Notes: generated by a model from the letters alone, not told the origin. A DNA stretch of 64,000 bases from Ralstonia pickettii (GCF_000607165.1 NZ_JFZG01000005.1:1-64000), one strand, 5' to 3'; counted from the first letter of the stretch, positions 13,589-24,056 are shown. Program-made: numbers and translations.

Positions 13589-13630
13589 CCCCTTACCCTT
13601 TTTCGAATTTCTCCTAGAGCGAACACAGCC

Positions 13631-14458
13631 ATGACGCAACAACTGCAATCCCTGATCGATCAAGCGTGGGAAGACCGCGCCAACCTGTCGCCCAAGGCCG
13701 CTCCGGCCGATGTCCGTGAAGCCGTCGCCAACGTGATCGGCCAGCTCGATCGTGGCGCGCTGCGTGTGGCCGAGAAGAAGGACGGCGAGTGGATCGTCAA
13801 TCAGTGGATCAAGAAGGCCGTGCTGCTGTCGTTCCGCCTGGAAGACAACGCCCCGATGGCTGCTGGTGGCTTTACGCAGTTCTACGACAAGGTGCCGAGC
13901 AAGTTCGCCAACTACACGGCTGAAGACTTTGCCGCTGGCGGCTTCCGCGTGGTGCCGCCGGCTGTGGCGCGCCGTGGCTCATTCATCGCCAAGAATGCCG
14001 TGCTGATGCCGTCGTACGTGAACATCGGCGCTTATGTTGACGAAGGCACGATGGTCGACACGTGGGCCACCGTCGGTTCGTGCGCACAGATCGGCAAGAA
14101 CGTTCACCTGTCGGGCGGCGTGGGCATCGGCGGCGTGCTGGAGCCGCTGCAGGCCAACCCGGTCATCATCGAAGACAACTGCTTCATCGGCGCGCGCTCG
14201 GAAGTGGTGGAAGGCGTGATCGTCGAAGAAAACTCGGTGATCTCGATGGGCGTGTATCTGGGCCAGTCGACCAAGATTTACGACCGCGAAACCGGTGAAG
14301 TCAGCTACGGCCGCATTCCCGCGGGCTCGGTGGTGGTGGCGGGCAACCTGCCGTCGAAGGATGGCACGCACAGCCTGTACTGCGCCGTGATCGTCAAGAA
14401 GGTGGACGCGAAGACGCGTGCCAAGGTTGGCCTGAACGAGCTGCTGCGCGGCGACTGA
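13631..14458 (+). CDS. dapD: 2,3,4,5-tetrahydropyridine-2,6-dicarboxylate N-succinyltransferase
   Basis: Transfers succinyl from succinyl-CoA to tetrahydrodipicolinate, the step before DapC. The 275-residue length matches the family. After an alpha-helical N-terminal domain (1-100) come the hexapeptide repeats of a left-handed beta helix (about 105-235, with [15 protein letters not shown]) and a short C-terminal segment. It is the second gene of the dap cluster. An 11-bp hairpin lies in the 60-base gap downstream. Confidence 0.97.
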   Translation: MTQQLQSLIDQAWEDRANLSPKAAPADVREAVANVIGQLDRGALRVAEKKDGEWIVNQWIKKAVLLSFRLEDNAPMAAGGFTQFYDKVPSKFANYTAEDFAAGGFRVVPPAVARRGSFIAKNAVLMPSYVNIGAYVDEGTMVDTWATVGSCAQIGKNVHLSGGVGIGGVLEPLQANPVIIEDNCFIGARSEVVEGVIVEENSVISMGVYLGQSTKIYDRETGEVSYGRIPAGSVVVAGNLPSKDGTHSLYCAVIVKKVDAKTRAKVGLNELLRGD

Positions 14459-14470
14459 GCGCCAGCGCAA

Positions 14471-14499
14471 GGCATGCCTGCTAGGCTTGCAGGCATGCC
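14471..14499 (+). repeat. Intergenic hairpin after dapD
   Basis: A perfect 11-bp inverted repeat, GGCATGCCTGC (14471-14481) and GCAGGCATGCC (14489-14499), has a seven-base loop. No T run follows, so it is more likely an mRNA-stabilising or processing hairpin than an intrinsic terminator. Confidence 0.6.
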
Positions 14500-14518
14500 A
14501 ACCACTTGAAGCGCAGCC

Positions 14519-14932
14519 ATGTCCGAACGCAATGCCACCGGCACCCGCTTCGGCAAGCTGCGCCAACGCATCATGGGTCTTGATCCAAACACCATCGGTA
14601 CTGTCCTGTCGCTGCTGCCAACCATCCTGGAGCAGGCGAACAAGACCATCGACAAGTTCAAGAACCGCAAGAAGACCGGCGCCGACGCTGCCCGCGCAGA
14701 GGGCGCCGTGCCCGACCCGAATACACGGATTGCCGAGTTGGAAGCGGCGATCCTGCAGCAGGCCGAATCCGTCAAGCTGCTGGCCGAACAGCACGCCATC
14801 ACCATCGACGCCCTGCGCGATGAAGCCGCGCGGCTGGAGCGCCGCCTCAAGCGCATGACGTGGCTGGCGTCTGTCGGTTTTGCACTGGCCGTTGCAGCCC
14901 TCTCCTTTGCCCTGCAAGCCTCTCGACACTGA
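14519..14932 (+). CDS. Hypothetical protein with coiled coil and C-terminal membrane helix
   Basis: A 137-residue protein I do not recognise. The N-terminal half is basic (KTIDKFKNRKK). Residues about 70-115 have the heptad pattern of a coiled coil (IAELEAAILQQAESVKLLAEQ). One transmembrane helix lies at the C-terminus (about 117-133, ASVGFALAVAALSFALQ), followed only by a few residues, so it looks tail-anchored with the bulk in the cytoplasm. It starts 60 bases after dapD and ends 14 bases before the yffB-like gene, so it rides in the dap operon. Codon use resembles its neighbours. Confidence 0.7.
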   Translation: MSERNATGTRFGKLRQRIMGLDPNTIGTVLSLLPTILEQANKTIDKFKNRKKTGADAARAEGAVPDPNTRIAELEAAILQQAESVKLLAEQHAITIDALRDEAARLERRLKRMTWLASVGFALAVAALSFALQASRH

Positions 14933-14946
14933 TTGCGAATCCCACC

Positions 14947-16480
<1,534 letters not shown>

Positions 16481-16490
16481 GGTTGCCCAT

Positions 16491-17009
16491 ATGGCGCGCA
16501 ACGTCGAGATCAAAGCGCGTGTGCGCGATGTGGCAGCCCTCATTGAGCGCGCGGCTGCCATTGCGGATTCGGGCCCCGAACGCATCGACCAGGACGACAC
16601 GTTCTTCGCCTGTGCGAATGGGCGCCTGAAGCTGCGGCAGTTCTCGCCCGAGCGCGGCGAGCTGATCCACTACTTCCGCGCTGACAGCGCCGGCCCGCGC
16701 GTGTCGAACTACCACATCGTTCCGACCACTGCGCCCGACGCCCTGCGCGACACGCTGGCCGCCGCCATCGGCACCGCCGGCCGCGTCATCAAGGTGCGCC
16801 AGCTGTATCTCGCCGGTCAGACGCGCATTCATGTGGATGCGGTGCAAGACCTCGGCGATTTCGTCGAGCTTGAGGTCGTGCTGCACGATACGCAATCCGA
16901 AGACGACGGTGTGAGGATCGCCCATCAACTGATGCACTCCCTCGGCATTGCCGAATCCGACCTGCTCGACGTAGCCTACGTCGACCTGCTCGCTGCCACC
17001 CAACGCTGA
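16491..17009 (+). CDS. CYTH domain protein (class IV adenylate cyclase/thiamine triphosphatase-like)
   Basis: A 172-residue single-domain protein. The N-terminal VEIKAR, the KLRQF strand, VKVRQLYL-type basic strands and the acidic DFVELEVVL strand fit the CYTH triphosphate tunnel, where alternating basic and acidic residues hold a triphosphate and metal ion. Family members hydrolyse thiamine triphosphate or other triphosphates or make cAMP; the true activity here cannot be read from sequence. It starts ten bases after dapE and ends 19 bases before prmB, in the same transcription unit. Confidence 0.8.
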   Translation: MARNVEIKARVRDVAALIERAAAIADSGPERIDQDDTFFACANGRLKLRQFSPERGELIHYFRADSAGPRVSNYHIVPTTAPDALRDTLAAAIGTAGRVIKVRQLYLAGQTRIHVDAVQDLGDFVELEVVLHDTQSEDDGVRIAHQLMHSLGIAESDLLDVAYVDLLAATQR

Positions 17010-17028
17010 GCCACATTTCACGCCACCC

Positions 17029-17931
17029 ATGACCACGCCTACCCTGCCCGCCTCCCACCCGTTCACGACGGTTCGCGACCTGCTGCGCTTTGCCGTGTCG
17101 CGCTTCACCGCCGCCGGCCTTGTTTTCGGCCATGGCAGCGAAAACGCCTACGACGAAGCCGCATACCTGATCCTGCACACGCTGCATCTGCCGATCGACA
17201 CGCTGGAGCCGTTCATGGACGCGCGCCTGCTGCCCGAAGAAGTCGCTGCCGTGCTGAAGGTGATCGAGCGCCGCGCCGTCGACCGCGTGCCCGCCGCCTA
17301 CATCACGCACGAAGCGTTCATGCACGGCATGCGCTTCTACGTGGATGAACGCGTGATCGTGCCGCGCAGCTTCATCGGCGAATTGCTCGAAGACGGGCTG
17401 GAGCCGTGGATTGATCAGGAGGACGGCCCGACCGATGTGCTGGAGTTGTGCACCGGTTCAGGCTGCCTGTCGATCCTGGCTGCGCTGCAGTGGCCCAATG
17501 CAACCATCGACGCGGTGGACCTGTCGCCGGACGCACTGGTGGTGGCCAATCGCAACGTCGCGGATTACCACCTGGAAGAGCGCATCCGCCTGCACGAAGG
17601 CGATCTGTATGCGCCGCTGCCGCCGGGCGTGCATTACGACGTGATTCTGACGAACCCGCCGTACGTGAACGAGACGTCGATGCAGGCACTACCGCCGGAA
17701 TACCGCGCCGAGCCGCGCATGGCCCTGGCAGGCGGCACCGACGGTATGGACATCGTGCGTCGCATTCTGGCCGACGCACCACGCCATCTGAAGCCGCACG
17801 GCGTGCTGGTGGTGGAAATCGGCAACGAGCGTGAAAATGTTGAAGCGGCGTTCCCCGATCTTGATTTGGTCTGGCTGCCCACAAGCGCCGGCGAAGACCA
17901 GGTATTCCTGGTCACGCGCGAGGCGCTTTAA
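17029..17931 (+). CDS. prmB: Ribosomal protein L3 N5-glutamine methyltransferase
   Basis: S-adenosylmethionine-dependent enzyme that methylates a glutamine of ribosomal protein L3. The 300 residues show an N-terminal helical domain (1-105), then a Rossmann methyltransferase domain with motif I DVLELCTGSGCLSILAA and the NPPY motif (TNPPYVNETSM) that binds the target glutamine amide. The paralogue HemK/PrmC has DLGTGSG in place of ELCTGSG, so PrmB is the better fit. It is the last gene of the plus-strand run that begins at dapC. The downstream 329 bases (17932-18260) hold no gene. Confidence 0.93.
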   Translation: MTTPTLPASHPFTTVRDLLRFAVSRFTAAGLVFGHGSENAYDEAAYLILHTLHLPIDTLEPFMDARLLPEEVAAVLKVIERRAVDRVPAAYITHEAFMHGMRFYVDERVIVPRSFIGELLEDGLEPWIDQEDGPTDVLELCTGSGCLSILAALQWPNATIDAVDLSPDALVVANRNVADYHLEERIRLHEGDLYAPLPPGVHYDVILTNPPYVNETSMQALPPEYRAEPRMALAGGTDGMDIVRRILADAPRHLKPHGVLVVEIGNERENVEAAFPDLDLVWLPTSAGEDQVFLVTREAL

Positions 17932-18108
17932 GACGCTGCGCCAGGCGCGCCTCCTGCCATTGCAGCCGGCGCGTTCCGTATCGCTGGCAAGGCAGCATCC
18001 GCTGCCCGAACAGCCGCAACGGCTTCGCGCTTATGCATCGCGGATGCACCAAGCCTGGCGCCACAAGATGCAGCCGGGGCCAATCGCCTATGTGCCCCAA
18101 TCCCTGTC

Positions 18109-18136
18109 TTGACTTCCCCTCGCCGTGCACTAGGGT
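18109..18136 (+). promoter_or_regulatory. Predicted promoter of the DUF1326-DUF2182 pair, MerR-like appearance
   Basis: TTGACT (18109-18114) and TAGGGT (18131-18136) are separated by 16 bp, within the otherwise empty 17932-18260 gap. Strong -35 and a GGGT-type -10 around a C/G-rich spacer are often seen at metal-responsive MerR-family promoters, but I see no clear dyad and no merR gene in the window. Confidence 0.4.
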
Positions 18137-18260
18137 CTGATTATGCGTGGAACGTGCGCACGCCATAAGCCAGCCGCCCGAGATTCAAGCCACGCAATCC
18201 GTCGTCCGACGACGACGCGCGTCAGGCGCGCACGCGCCTGGAAGCTCCGGGAGAACCACC

Positions 18261-18905
18261 ATGACTCCGTGGGAAATCCAAGGGACTGAGCTCATCAACT
18301 GCAATTGCTCATACGGTTGCCCGTGCCAGTTCAACGCGCTGCCAACCAAAGGTATCTGTGAAGCGATGGGCGCGATCTCGATCGACCGCGGCTACCACGG
18401 CGATGTGCAACTCGACGGCGTGAAGATCGCGGTCTTGTTGCATTGGCCCGGCCCCATCCACGAAGGCAAAGGCAGATGTCAGCCGATCGTCGACGAGCGC
18501 GCCACCCCGGCGCAACGCGAAGCCATCCTGAAAATCATGGCAGGGCAAGATACCGAGCCGTTCGCGACGATGTTTTCGGTGTTCGCCTCAACGTTTGAAC
18601 AGGTATTCGATCCGATCTTCACGCAGATCGACTACGACGTCGATGTCGACGCCCGACGTGGCCGGATTCATGTCGATGGGGTGTTCGATACCGTTGGCGA
18701 ACCGATCCGCAATCCGATAACGGGTGCCGAACACCGTGCCCGCATCGATCTGCCGCACGGCTTCGAATACGAGCTGGCCGAAGTTGGCTCCGCCTCGAGC
18801 CACTCACAGGGCAACCTCGCGCTGGATCTCGAGCATTCCTACGGGCAATTCGCGCGACTGCACCTGAACAACAAGGGACTGATCCGGCATCGCCCTGCTG
18901 CATGA
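18261..18905 (+). CDS. DUF1326 domain protein with Cys cluster
   Basis: A 214-residue protein of the DUF1326 family, whose function is not established. ATG 18261 is preceded by CGGGAGAA and gives the usual N-terminus. Near it is a dense cysteine cluster NCNCSYGCPC (Cys14, 16, 20, 22) that could bind a metal or form disulfides. No signal peptide or membrane segment is visible. Its stop overlaps the ATG of the DUF2182 membrane protein by four bases, so the pair is translationally coupled and probably acts together. DUF1326 and DUF2182 genes are commonly neighbours. Confidence 0.85.
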   Translation: MTPWEIQGTELINCNCSYGCPCQFNALPTKGICEAMGAISIDRGYHGDVQLDGVKIAVLLHWPGPIHEGKGRCQPIVDERATPAQREAILKIMAGQDTEPFATMFSVFASTFEQVFDPIFTQIDYDVDVDARRGRIHVDGVFDTVGEPIRNPITGAEHRARIDLPHGFEYELAEVGSASSHSQGNLALDLEHSYGQFARLHLNNKGLIRHRPAA

Positions 18906-19693
18906 GCAGCCTCGAAAGCGTCCTCCAACGCGAGCGCGCCATCACGGTGCTCGGCATCATTGCCGTCGTCGCGTTGTCGTGGTGGTATCTGTGGACGGGT
19001 GCAGGCATGGGGATGTCTGCACTCGACATGACGGCACTCACGCTGTTTCCGCATCGATTGCCGGGCGCCATCGGCGGCATGGATACATCGCTGTCGACCG
19101 TGGCCTTGATGTGGTGGGTGATGATGACCGCGATGATGACGCCCAGCGCGGCGCCGCTCATCCTGCTGTATCGGCGTGTTCTACGGCACCACGGCACGGC
19201 CGAATCCAGGTCGGCAATCCTCTCGGTGTGTCTTCTGGCGGGTTACCAGACTGCGTGGCTCGCCTTTTCCGTGGGTGCGGCATCGTTGCAGATGGCGCTG
19301 CAGCCGACGGGCCTCATTTCACAAATGATGCTGTGGTCAAAGAGCGCGGTGCTCTCCGCAATAGTGCTAGCAGCGGCGGGGGCGTATCAGTTCTCTGCGC
19401 TCAAGCGCACGTGCCTGGCGCAGTGCCGCTCGCCGGTAGGCTTCCTGACCGCGCATTGGCGCCCTGGCGCTGCAGGCAGCTTCTTGCTGGGCATGCGCCA
19501 CGGCGCGTACTGCGTAGGCTGCTGCTGGGTGCTGATGGCGTTGCTGTTTGTGGGCGGCATCATGAATCTCGTCTGGATTGCCGCTCTGTCCCTGGTCGTT
19601 TTTGTGGAGAAGATCCTGCCACGCGGCGCACAGGTCGGCCGCGTGCTGGGCGTTGTGCTGATTGCCTGGGCAGGTGCAACGCTGCTGGTTTGA
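18902..19693 (+). CDS. DUF2182 predicted metal-binding integral membrane protein
   Basis: A 263-residue inner-membrane protein with about six or seven hydrophobic helices. Helix two/three is Met- and Trp-rich (MWWVMMTAMMTPSAAP). Conserved Cys-containing motifs are CLAQCRSP and GMRHGAYCVGCCW. DUF2182 members are described as predicted metal-binding membrane proteins. The Met/Cys pattern suggests a soft metal such as copper, but that is inference. It is coupled to the upstream DUF1326 gene (ATGA overlap). It ends 66 bases before a convergent lipoprotein gene. Confidence 0.85.
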   Translation: MSSLESVLQRERAITVLGIIAVVALSWWYLWTGAGMGMSALDMTALTLFPHRLPGAIGGMDTSLSTVALMWWVMMTAMMTPSAAPLILLYRRVLRHHGTAESRSAILSVCLLAGYQTAWLAFSVGAASLQMALQPTGLISQMMLWSKSAVLSAIVLAAAGAYQFSALKRTCLAQCRSPVGFLTAHWRPGAAGSFLLGMRHGAYCVGCCWVLMALLFVGGIMNLVWIAALSLVVFVEKILPRGAQVGRVLGVVLIAWAGATLLV

Positions 19694-19759
19694 TCCCGTG
19701 CTGCTGGCATGCAGCGGCCCGAATACCGCGCGTATGACAGCCGTCAGACCGTCAGGCCA

Positions 19760-20119
19760 TCAGGACGTCACCTCGTCACACGCATCCTTCACCACGCAGA
19801 TACTAAAACGTTTGTCGAATACCTGGCCGCTCGGGCAATGGTCGAAGACCGCCTGCGACTGTGCGTCGCAGGTGGCGTAGGCAGTGGTGCAATTGGTGCG
19901 GACCGGTTGCTTGGGGCCACGGTTGGTGCCGTCGTCCAACATGAAGCGCGCGGATGGCCCGGGGCATTTGAACTCTGCGGCGGCCTTGGCCAGCGCGGCG
20001 GCCGCCTTTTCGGCTTTGGAAGTCTGCGGCGTCGGTGGGGTCGATGGCGACGGGCGGCGTTCGCAGGCTGTTAGCGCAAGCGCACAGAGCAGCATGCCGA
20101 GTGTGAGTGCGCGGGTCAT
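19760..20119 (-). CDS. Small lipoprotein with six-cysteine, peritrophin-A-like (CBM14) pattern
   Basis: A 119-residue predicted lipoprotein: signal peptide MTRALTLGMLLCALALTAC with Cys19 in the lipobox, then a Ser/Thr/Pro linker and an Ala/Lys-rich helix to about residue 50. The C-terminal domain has Cys52, 77, 84, 95, 108 and 114, with 24, 6, 10, 12 and 5 residues between them, and the segment HCPSGQVFDKRFSIC. Four of the five gaps fall in the spacing of the type-2 chitin-binding (peritrophin-A, CBM14) domain; the first is longer. This would imply an outer-membrane or periplasmic carbohydrate-binding or small disulfide-bonded protein. Function unproven. It reads as a single gene, convergent with DUF2182. 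Confidence 0.75.
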   Translation of the reverse strand: MTRALTLGMLLCALALTACERRPSPSTPPTPQTSKAEKAAAALAKAAAEFKCPGPSARFMLDDGTNRGPKQPVRTNCTTAYATCDAQSQAVFDHCPSGQVFDKRFSICVVKDACDEVTS

Positions 20120-20213
20120 GGGGGGGCTCCTTCGGGGTTGGATATCCTGAAGTTTACGCTTGGGTAGGCGTTTTTTGGTCCATCCCTATTTCGTCCCCTG
20201 CCGGGACCGACCT

Positions 20214-20253
20214 CCTTTCTTTGTCTTGCCAAAGAAAGGTAGGCAAAGAAAGG
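20214..20253. repeat. CAAAGAAAGG inverted/direct repeat, part of a probable dispersed intergenic element
   Basis: CCTTTCTTTG (20214-20223) is followed by its exact inverse CAAAGAAAGG at 20230-20239 and again at 20244-20253. I recall very similar TTTCTTTG/CAAAGAAAG elements scattered between genes in Burkholderia, Ralstonia and Xanthomonas. The flanking CCCTGCCGGGACCGACC (20197-20213) seems to belong to it. It lies downstream of the dppA-like gene and upstream of the lipoprotein. Confidence 0.65.
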
Positions 20254-20292
20254 CGCGCGTGGGATGGCGCCATGACTTGCGCCGCGCCTTTC

Positions 20293-21108
20293 TCAGCGCA
20301 GCATCGCGGACATGGCGGACAGGCTGTTGAGCATGCGCACGGCATGTTCGACGGAGTCGGCGGCGAAGCGCAGCATCGTGCCGTCTACGCGTTCCAAGGC
20401 GGGCCACTGGCAGAACAGGTCAGCCAGTGCCGGCGTTTGCGTTTGCAGGCGGCACACGATCGGGCCCCGGATGCGCAGCGGCATGCTGAAGTGCCCGCGC
20501 TGTACCGTTGCCTTCACCGCCGCATAGATGGCTTCGCACGACTGCTCTGGCGAGAGCGATGTCCCGGCGTTCTGCCCCTCGGCCTGCTTGGTCTCGACAA
20601 ACGTGGTGTGCGGCAGCAGCGGCTTCGTTTCTCTGATGAACACATCGTCGCCGCTGGCAACGGCAACCGGCACGCCGCGCTCGCCAGCCAGGGCGCCATA
20701 GAGGCCGGCTTCGCCCAGTTCCTGCTCGTTGAACCAGACGCGCGCAAACGCAAAGCTGTTGATGGTGTGCGCCAGCACGCCACGGCTGCCAGCACGGGCG
20801 TGGTAGCCGATCATGCAGACGGCGTCGCAGCCGTCCACGCCGGCCATCATGCTCAGGTAACGCGGCTTGCCGAGTACGAAGCGTGCGCGGCGGTCGATGG
20901 AATCGGGGATGAGGTTGCGGAAACCACCGTGCGAATCGTTGACCAGTACGTCGGTGGCGCCGCCATCGAAGGCGCCACGGACGGCCGCGTCGGCTTCTGC
21001 GGTCATCCAGCGGCGGGCGCGTTCGTATTCAGCGTTACCGGCACGCGTTTGCTCGGGGTGGAACACGTTGGCTACGCCTTCGATATCGGCGGAGATCAGG
21101 ATTCGCAT
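20293..21108 (-). CDS. dppA: D-aminopeptidase, M55 (DppA) family
   Basis: Zinc-dependent D-aminopeptidase of 271 residues that would release D-amino acids such as D-Ala from small peptides, as Bacillus DppA does. Metal-binding pattern: Asp8 and Glu10 in ISADIEGV, His in VNDSHGG, His in IGYHARAG, and Glu in FNEQELGEAGL. It is cytoplasmic, with no signal peptide. It is the last gene of the minus-strand peptide operon, nine bases after the DmpA-type gene. With the importer upstream, it suggests use of D-residue-containing peptides such as peptidoglycan fragments. Confidence 0.92.
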   Translation of the reverse strand: MRILISADIEGVANVFHPEQTRAGNAEYERARRWMTAEADAAVRGAFDGGATDVLVNDSHGGFRNLIPDSIDRRARFVLGKPRYLSMMAGVDGCDAVCMIGYHARAGSRGVLAHTINSFAFARVWFNEQELGEAGLYGALAGERGVPVAVASGDDVFIRETKPLLPHTTFVETKQAEGQNAGTSLSPEQSCEAIYAAVKATVQRGHFSMPLRIRGPIVCRLQTQTPALADLFCQWPALERVDGTMLRFAADSVEHAVRMLNSLSAMSAMLR

Positions 21109-21117
21109 GGGGTCAGG

Positions 21118-22143
21118 TCAGAGCAATTCGGTCAGTGCGCGGCGCGTGTTGCCGTCGCGGCCGGTGACGGCCGTCGCGTGGAACAGGGCGTGCACGATGG
21201 CTTGTTCGACGCTGTCGGCGGCGGCCTGGAACAGCGGGTCGAGATGCGATTCGTGCGTCATAGCAATGGCAGGCATGGCGCGTGTGCCTTCGTGCGGGAC
21301 GGTGTAGGCAGTGGAAAACGCCAGCGCGATGTCGCCGCTGCCATGACCGAACACGGAGCCAGTGCGTGCCAGACCGGCGCCTGCGCGCAAGGCAAGACGG
21401 CGCAACTGGCGTGCATCCAGCGGCGCGTCGGTGGCGAGCAGCATGATGATCGAGCCTTTCTCCGGCTCCGGGGTGCCGGCGGCCAGCGCTTTCGCTAGCG
21501 CCGCACCGACGTGGCGCCCAGCAAGCGTCAGATTCTCAGTCACACCAAAGTTGGACAGCACCAGCGCGCCGACCGTGCGTTGCGCGCCGTCGGCGAGCGT
21601 CAGCACACGCGAAGCCGTGCCGATACCACCCTTCACGCCAAACGAAGACATCCCCCGCCCTGCACCGACCGCACCCTGCTCGAACATCTCGGCTGCCGCA
21701 GCGCAGGCCGCGTCGTAGTGAACGTCCTGCACAGCAAACGCCTGCAGGTCGTTCAGGTAGCCGTCGTTGCATTCGAAAACGAGCGGATTGACGGTCGACC
21801 ATGCGCGACCGATCTGCGGGTTGGCCGCGATGGCCTGGCGGATCTGCGCCTGCGCCACGGCGCCCACGGCAAACGTGTTGGTCAGCGCGATCGGCGTTTC
21901 CAGCACGCCCAGCTCATCCACCTGCACCAGGCCGATGCTCTTGCCGAAGCCGTTGAGCACCACGCTGGCCGCAGGCACCTTGTCGCGGAACGGGTCACCC
22001 GCATGCGGGCGCACCACCGACACGCCGGTCTGGATGTCACCGCCGGCAATGGTGGCGTGGCCGACGGTCACCCCGGCCACGTCGGTGATGCTGTTGCGTG
22101 TGCCGGCTTGCAGCGCGCCGATATGCGGAAGGCTTAGAGACAT
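21118..22143 (-). CDS. P1/S58-family aminopeptidase (DmpA type)
   Basis: Self-processing Ntn-hydrolase-like peptidase (DmpA/BapA family) of 341 residues. Such enzymes cleave N-terminal residues, often D-amino or beta-amino acids, from short peptides. The start GTRNSITDVAGVTVGH and the glycine-rich GMSSFGVKGGIGTASR are hallmarks. The predicted autocleavage and nucleophile site is Ser in ALVLSNFG (about residue 198), giving alpha and beta chains. No signal peptide is present. It lies nine bases after gsiD and nine before dppA. Confidence 0.88.
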   Translation of the reverse strand: MSLSLPHIGALQAGTRNSITDVAGVTVGHATIAGGDIQTGVSVVRPHAGDPFRDKVPAASVVLNGFGKSIGLVQVDELGVLETPIALTNTFAVGAVAQAQIRQAIAANPQIGRAWSTVNPLVFECNDGYLNDLQAFAVQDVHYDAACAAAAEMFEQGAVGAGRGMSSFGVKGGIGTASRVLTLADGAQRTVGALVLSNFGVTENLTLAGRHVGAALAKALAAGTPEPEKGSIIMLLATDAPLDARQLRRLALRAGAGLARTGSVFGHGSGDIALAFSTAYTVPHEGTRAMPAIAMTHESHLDPLFQAAADSVEQAIVHALFHATAVTGRDGNTRRALTELL

Positions 22144-22152
22144 GCGAACAAC

Positions 22153-23052
22153 TCAGCGACGGTCGATCTTCGGGTCTAGCGCGTCGCGCAGGCCGTCGCC
22201 CAACAGGTTGAACGCCAGCACGGTCAGGAAGATCGCCAGGCTCGGGAAGATGGCCACGTGCGGCGCCGTCACCATGTCGGCGCGCGCCTCGTTCAGCATC
22301 GCGCCCCATTCCGGCGTGGGCGGTTGTGCACCCAGGCCCAGGAACGAGAGGCTGGCCGCGGTGATGATCGAGGTGCCGATCCGCATCGAGAAATACACGA
22401 CGACGGACGAGATCGTGCCCGGCAGGATATGCCGCATGATGATCGTCCAGTCGGACGCGCCAATGCTGCGCGCGGCCTCCACATACGTCAGGTGCTTGAG
22501 CATGAGCGTGTTGCCGCGAACCAGCCGCGCAAATGCCGGAATGCTGAACACCGCCACGGCAAAGATCACGTTGATCATGCCGTTGCCCAGGATGGCCACG
22601 ATGCCGATGGCCAGCAGAATGCCCGGGAAGGCGAACAGCACGTCGGAGATGCGCATGACGATGCGGTCCCACCAGCCTTCGTAGTAGCCGGCCAGCAGGC
22701 CGAGCATGGTGCCCACGATGGCGCCGATGATGACCGACACAAAGCCCGCTTCCAGCGAGATGCGCGTGCCCATCAGGATGCGGCTGAAGATATCGCGGCC
22801 CAGCGAGTCGACGCCAAACCAGTGCTGCGCCGACGGGCCCGCGTTGAGCGCGTCGTAGTCGAAATAGTTTTCCGGGTCGAACGGCACGATGTGCGGCGCG
22901 AGGATGGCGATCACCGCCAGCACGATCACGAACACACCGGCGCCCATCGCCAGATGCTGCTTGCGGAACTTGCGCCAGAACTCTGTCCAGGGGGTGCGGA
23001 CGGGTTCGGCAACGGTTTGCGGCGCGACCGCCGGGCTTGCGGCTTGTGTCAT
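22153..23052 (-). CDS. gsiD: Peptide/glutathione ABC importer, permease subunit GsiD/DppC type
   Basis: Second inner-membrane permease of the peptide importer: 299 residues with about six transmembrane helices. A long N-terminal extracytoplasmic region follows helix one ([21 protein letters not shown], typical of DppC/GsiD). The EAA loop that contacts the ATPase is [23 protein letters not shown]. It is in the operon order ATPase-binding protein-permease-permease, like E. coli gsiABCD, but dpp/opp-type substrates cannot be excluded. Confidence 0.88.
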   Translation of the reverse strand: MTQAASPAVAPQTVAEPVRTPWTEFWRKFRKQHLAMGAGVFVIVLAVIAILAPHIVPFDPENYFDYDALNAGPSAQHWFGVDSLGRDIFSRILMGTRISLEAGFVSVIIGAIVGTMLGLLAGYYEGWWDRIVMRISDVLFAFPGILLAIGIVAILGNGMINVIFAVAVFSIPAFARLVRGNTLMLKHLTYVEAARSIGASDWTIIMRHILPGTISSVVVYFSMRIGTSIITAASLSFLGLGAQPPTPEWGAMLNEARADMVTAPHVAIFPSLAIFLTVLAFNLLGDGLRDALDPKIDRR

Positions 23053-23062
23053 GGCGGTCTCC

Positions 23063-23986
23063 TTACTTCTTGTAGCGGATGGTCGGGTTGATCACGGTGT
23101 ACAGCATGTCCACAACCAGGTTGATCAGGATGAACTCCAGCGAGAACAGCAGCACCTCGGCCTGGATGATGGGGTAGTCGCGCATCTCGACCGCATCCAC
23201 CAGCAGACGACCGAGGCCCGGCCAGTTGAACACCTTTTCCACAACGATCGAGCCGCCGAGCAGGAAGCCGAACTGCAGGCCCATCATCGTCACCACCGGG
23301 ATCATCGCGTTGCGCAGGCAATGCTTGATGACCACCACCGTCTCGCGCACGCCCTTGGCACGGGCGGTGCGCACGAAATCTTCCTGCAGCACTTCCACAA
23401 ACGATGCACGCGTGAAGCGCGCCATCACGGCGGCCACCGCAGCGCCCAGCGTGAGCGAAGGCAGGATGTAGTGCCGCCAGGTGTCCGCACCGATGGCCGG
23501 CAACCAGCCAAGCTGCACCGAGAACACTTCCATGAGCAGCATGCCCAGCGCGAACGCAGGGAACGAGATGCCGGACACGGCGAGCGTCATGCCCAGACGG
23601 TCCGGCCACTTGTTGCGCCATACGGCAGACGTGATGCCGATCACCATGCCGAAGATCACCGCCCACACCATGCTGGCAATCGTCAGGTTGAGCGTGGGCC
23701 AGAAGCGCTCGCCAATCTCTTCGCTCACCGGTCGCTTGGTGCGGATGGAGTTGCCGAACTCGCCGCGCAGCGCGTTGGCGAAGAAGCGCACAAACTGCTC
23801 GTGCATCGGCTTATCCAGCCCGAGATCGGCACGGACCAGCTCGACGGTGGCCGGGTCCGCTTCGGGGCCGGCAGCCAGTCGCGCCGGGTCGCCCGGCAAC
23901 AGGTGCACGAACAGGAACACCAGCACTGCCACGATCAGCAGTGTCGGGATCACGCCCAGCACACGTTTAATGAAGTAGTTCAGCAT
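23063..23986 (-). CDS. gsiC: Peptide/glutathione ABC importer, permease subunit GsiC/DppB type
   Basis: First permease of the importer, 307 residues, with one N-terminal helix, a periplasmic loop ([16 protein letters not shown]) and about five more helices. The EAA loop for ATPase contact is [23 protein letters not shown]. The C-terminal [23 protein letters not shown] is typical of GsiC/DppB. It lies between gsiB (70 bases upstream) and gsiD (ten bases downstream). Confidence 0.89.
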   Translation of the reverse strand: MLNYFIKRVLGVIPTLLIVAVLVFLFVHLLPGDPARLAAGPEADPATVELVRADLGLDKPMHEQFVRFFANALRGEFGNSIRTKRPVSEEIGERFWPTLNLTIASMVWAVIFGMVIGITSAVWRNKWPDRLGMTLAVSGISFPAFALGMLLMEVFSVQLGWLPAIGADTWRHYILPSLTLGAAVAAVMARFTRASFVEVLQEDFVRTARAKGVRETVVVIKHCLRNAMIPVVTMMGLQFGFLLGGSIVVEKVFNWPGLGRLLVDAVEMRDYPIIQAEVLLFSLEFILINLVVDMLYTVINPTIRYKK

Positions 23987-24056
23987 GGCAAATCCACCGC
24001 AGGCGGCAATTCAATGGCCCGCGCAACGGGTGCGCGGGCCGGTACGGCAATGAGAC

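Noticed and set aside
19700-19800. GTCAGACCGTCAGGCCATCAGGACGTC-like short repeats between convergent genes
   Set aside because: The CATCAGG/GTCAGG words are imperfect and too short to call a repeat element; no terminator structure is formed.
20107-21498. 463-codon plus-strand open frame
   Set aside because: Antisense to dppA and dmpA genes; no family features.
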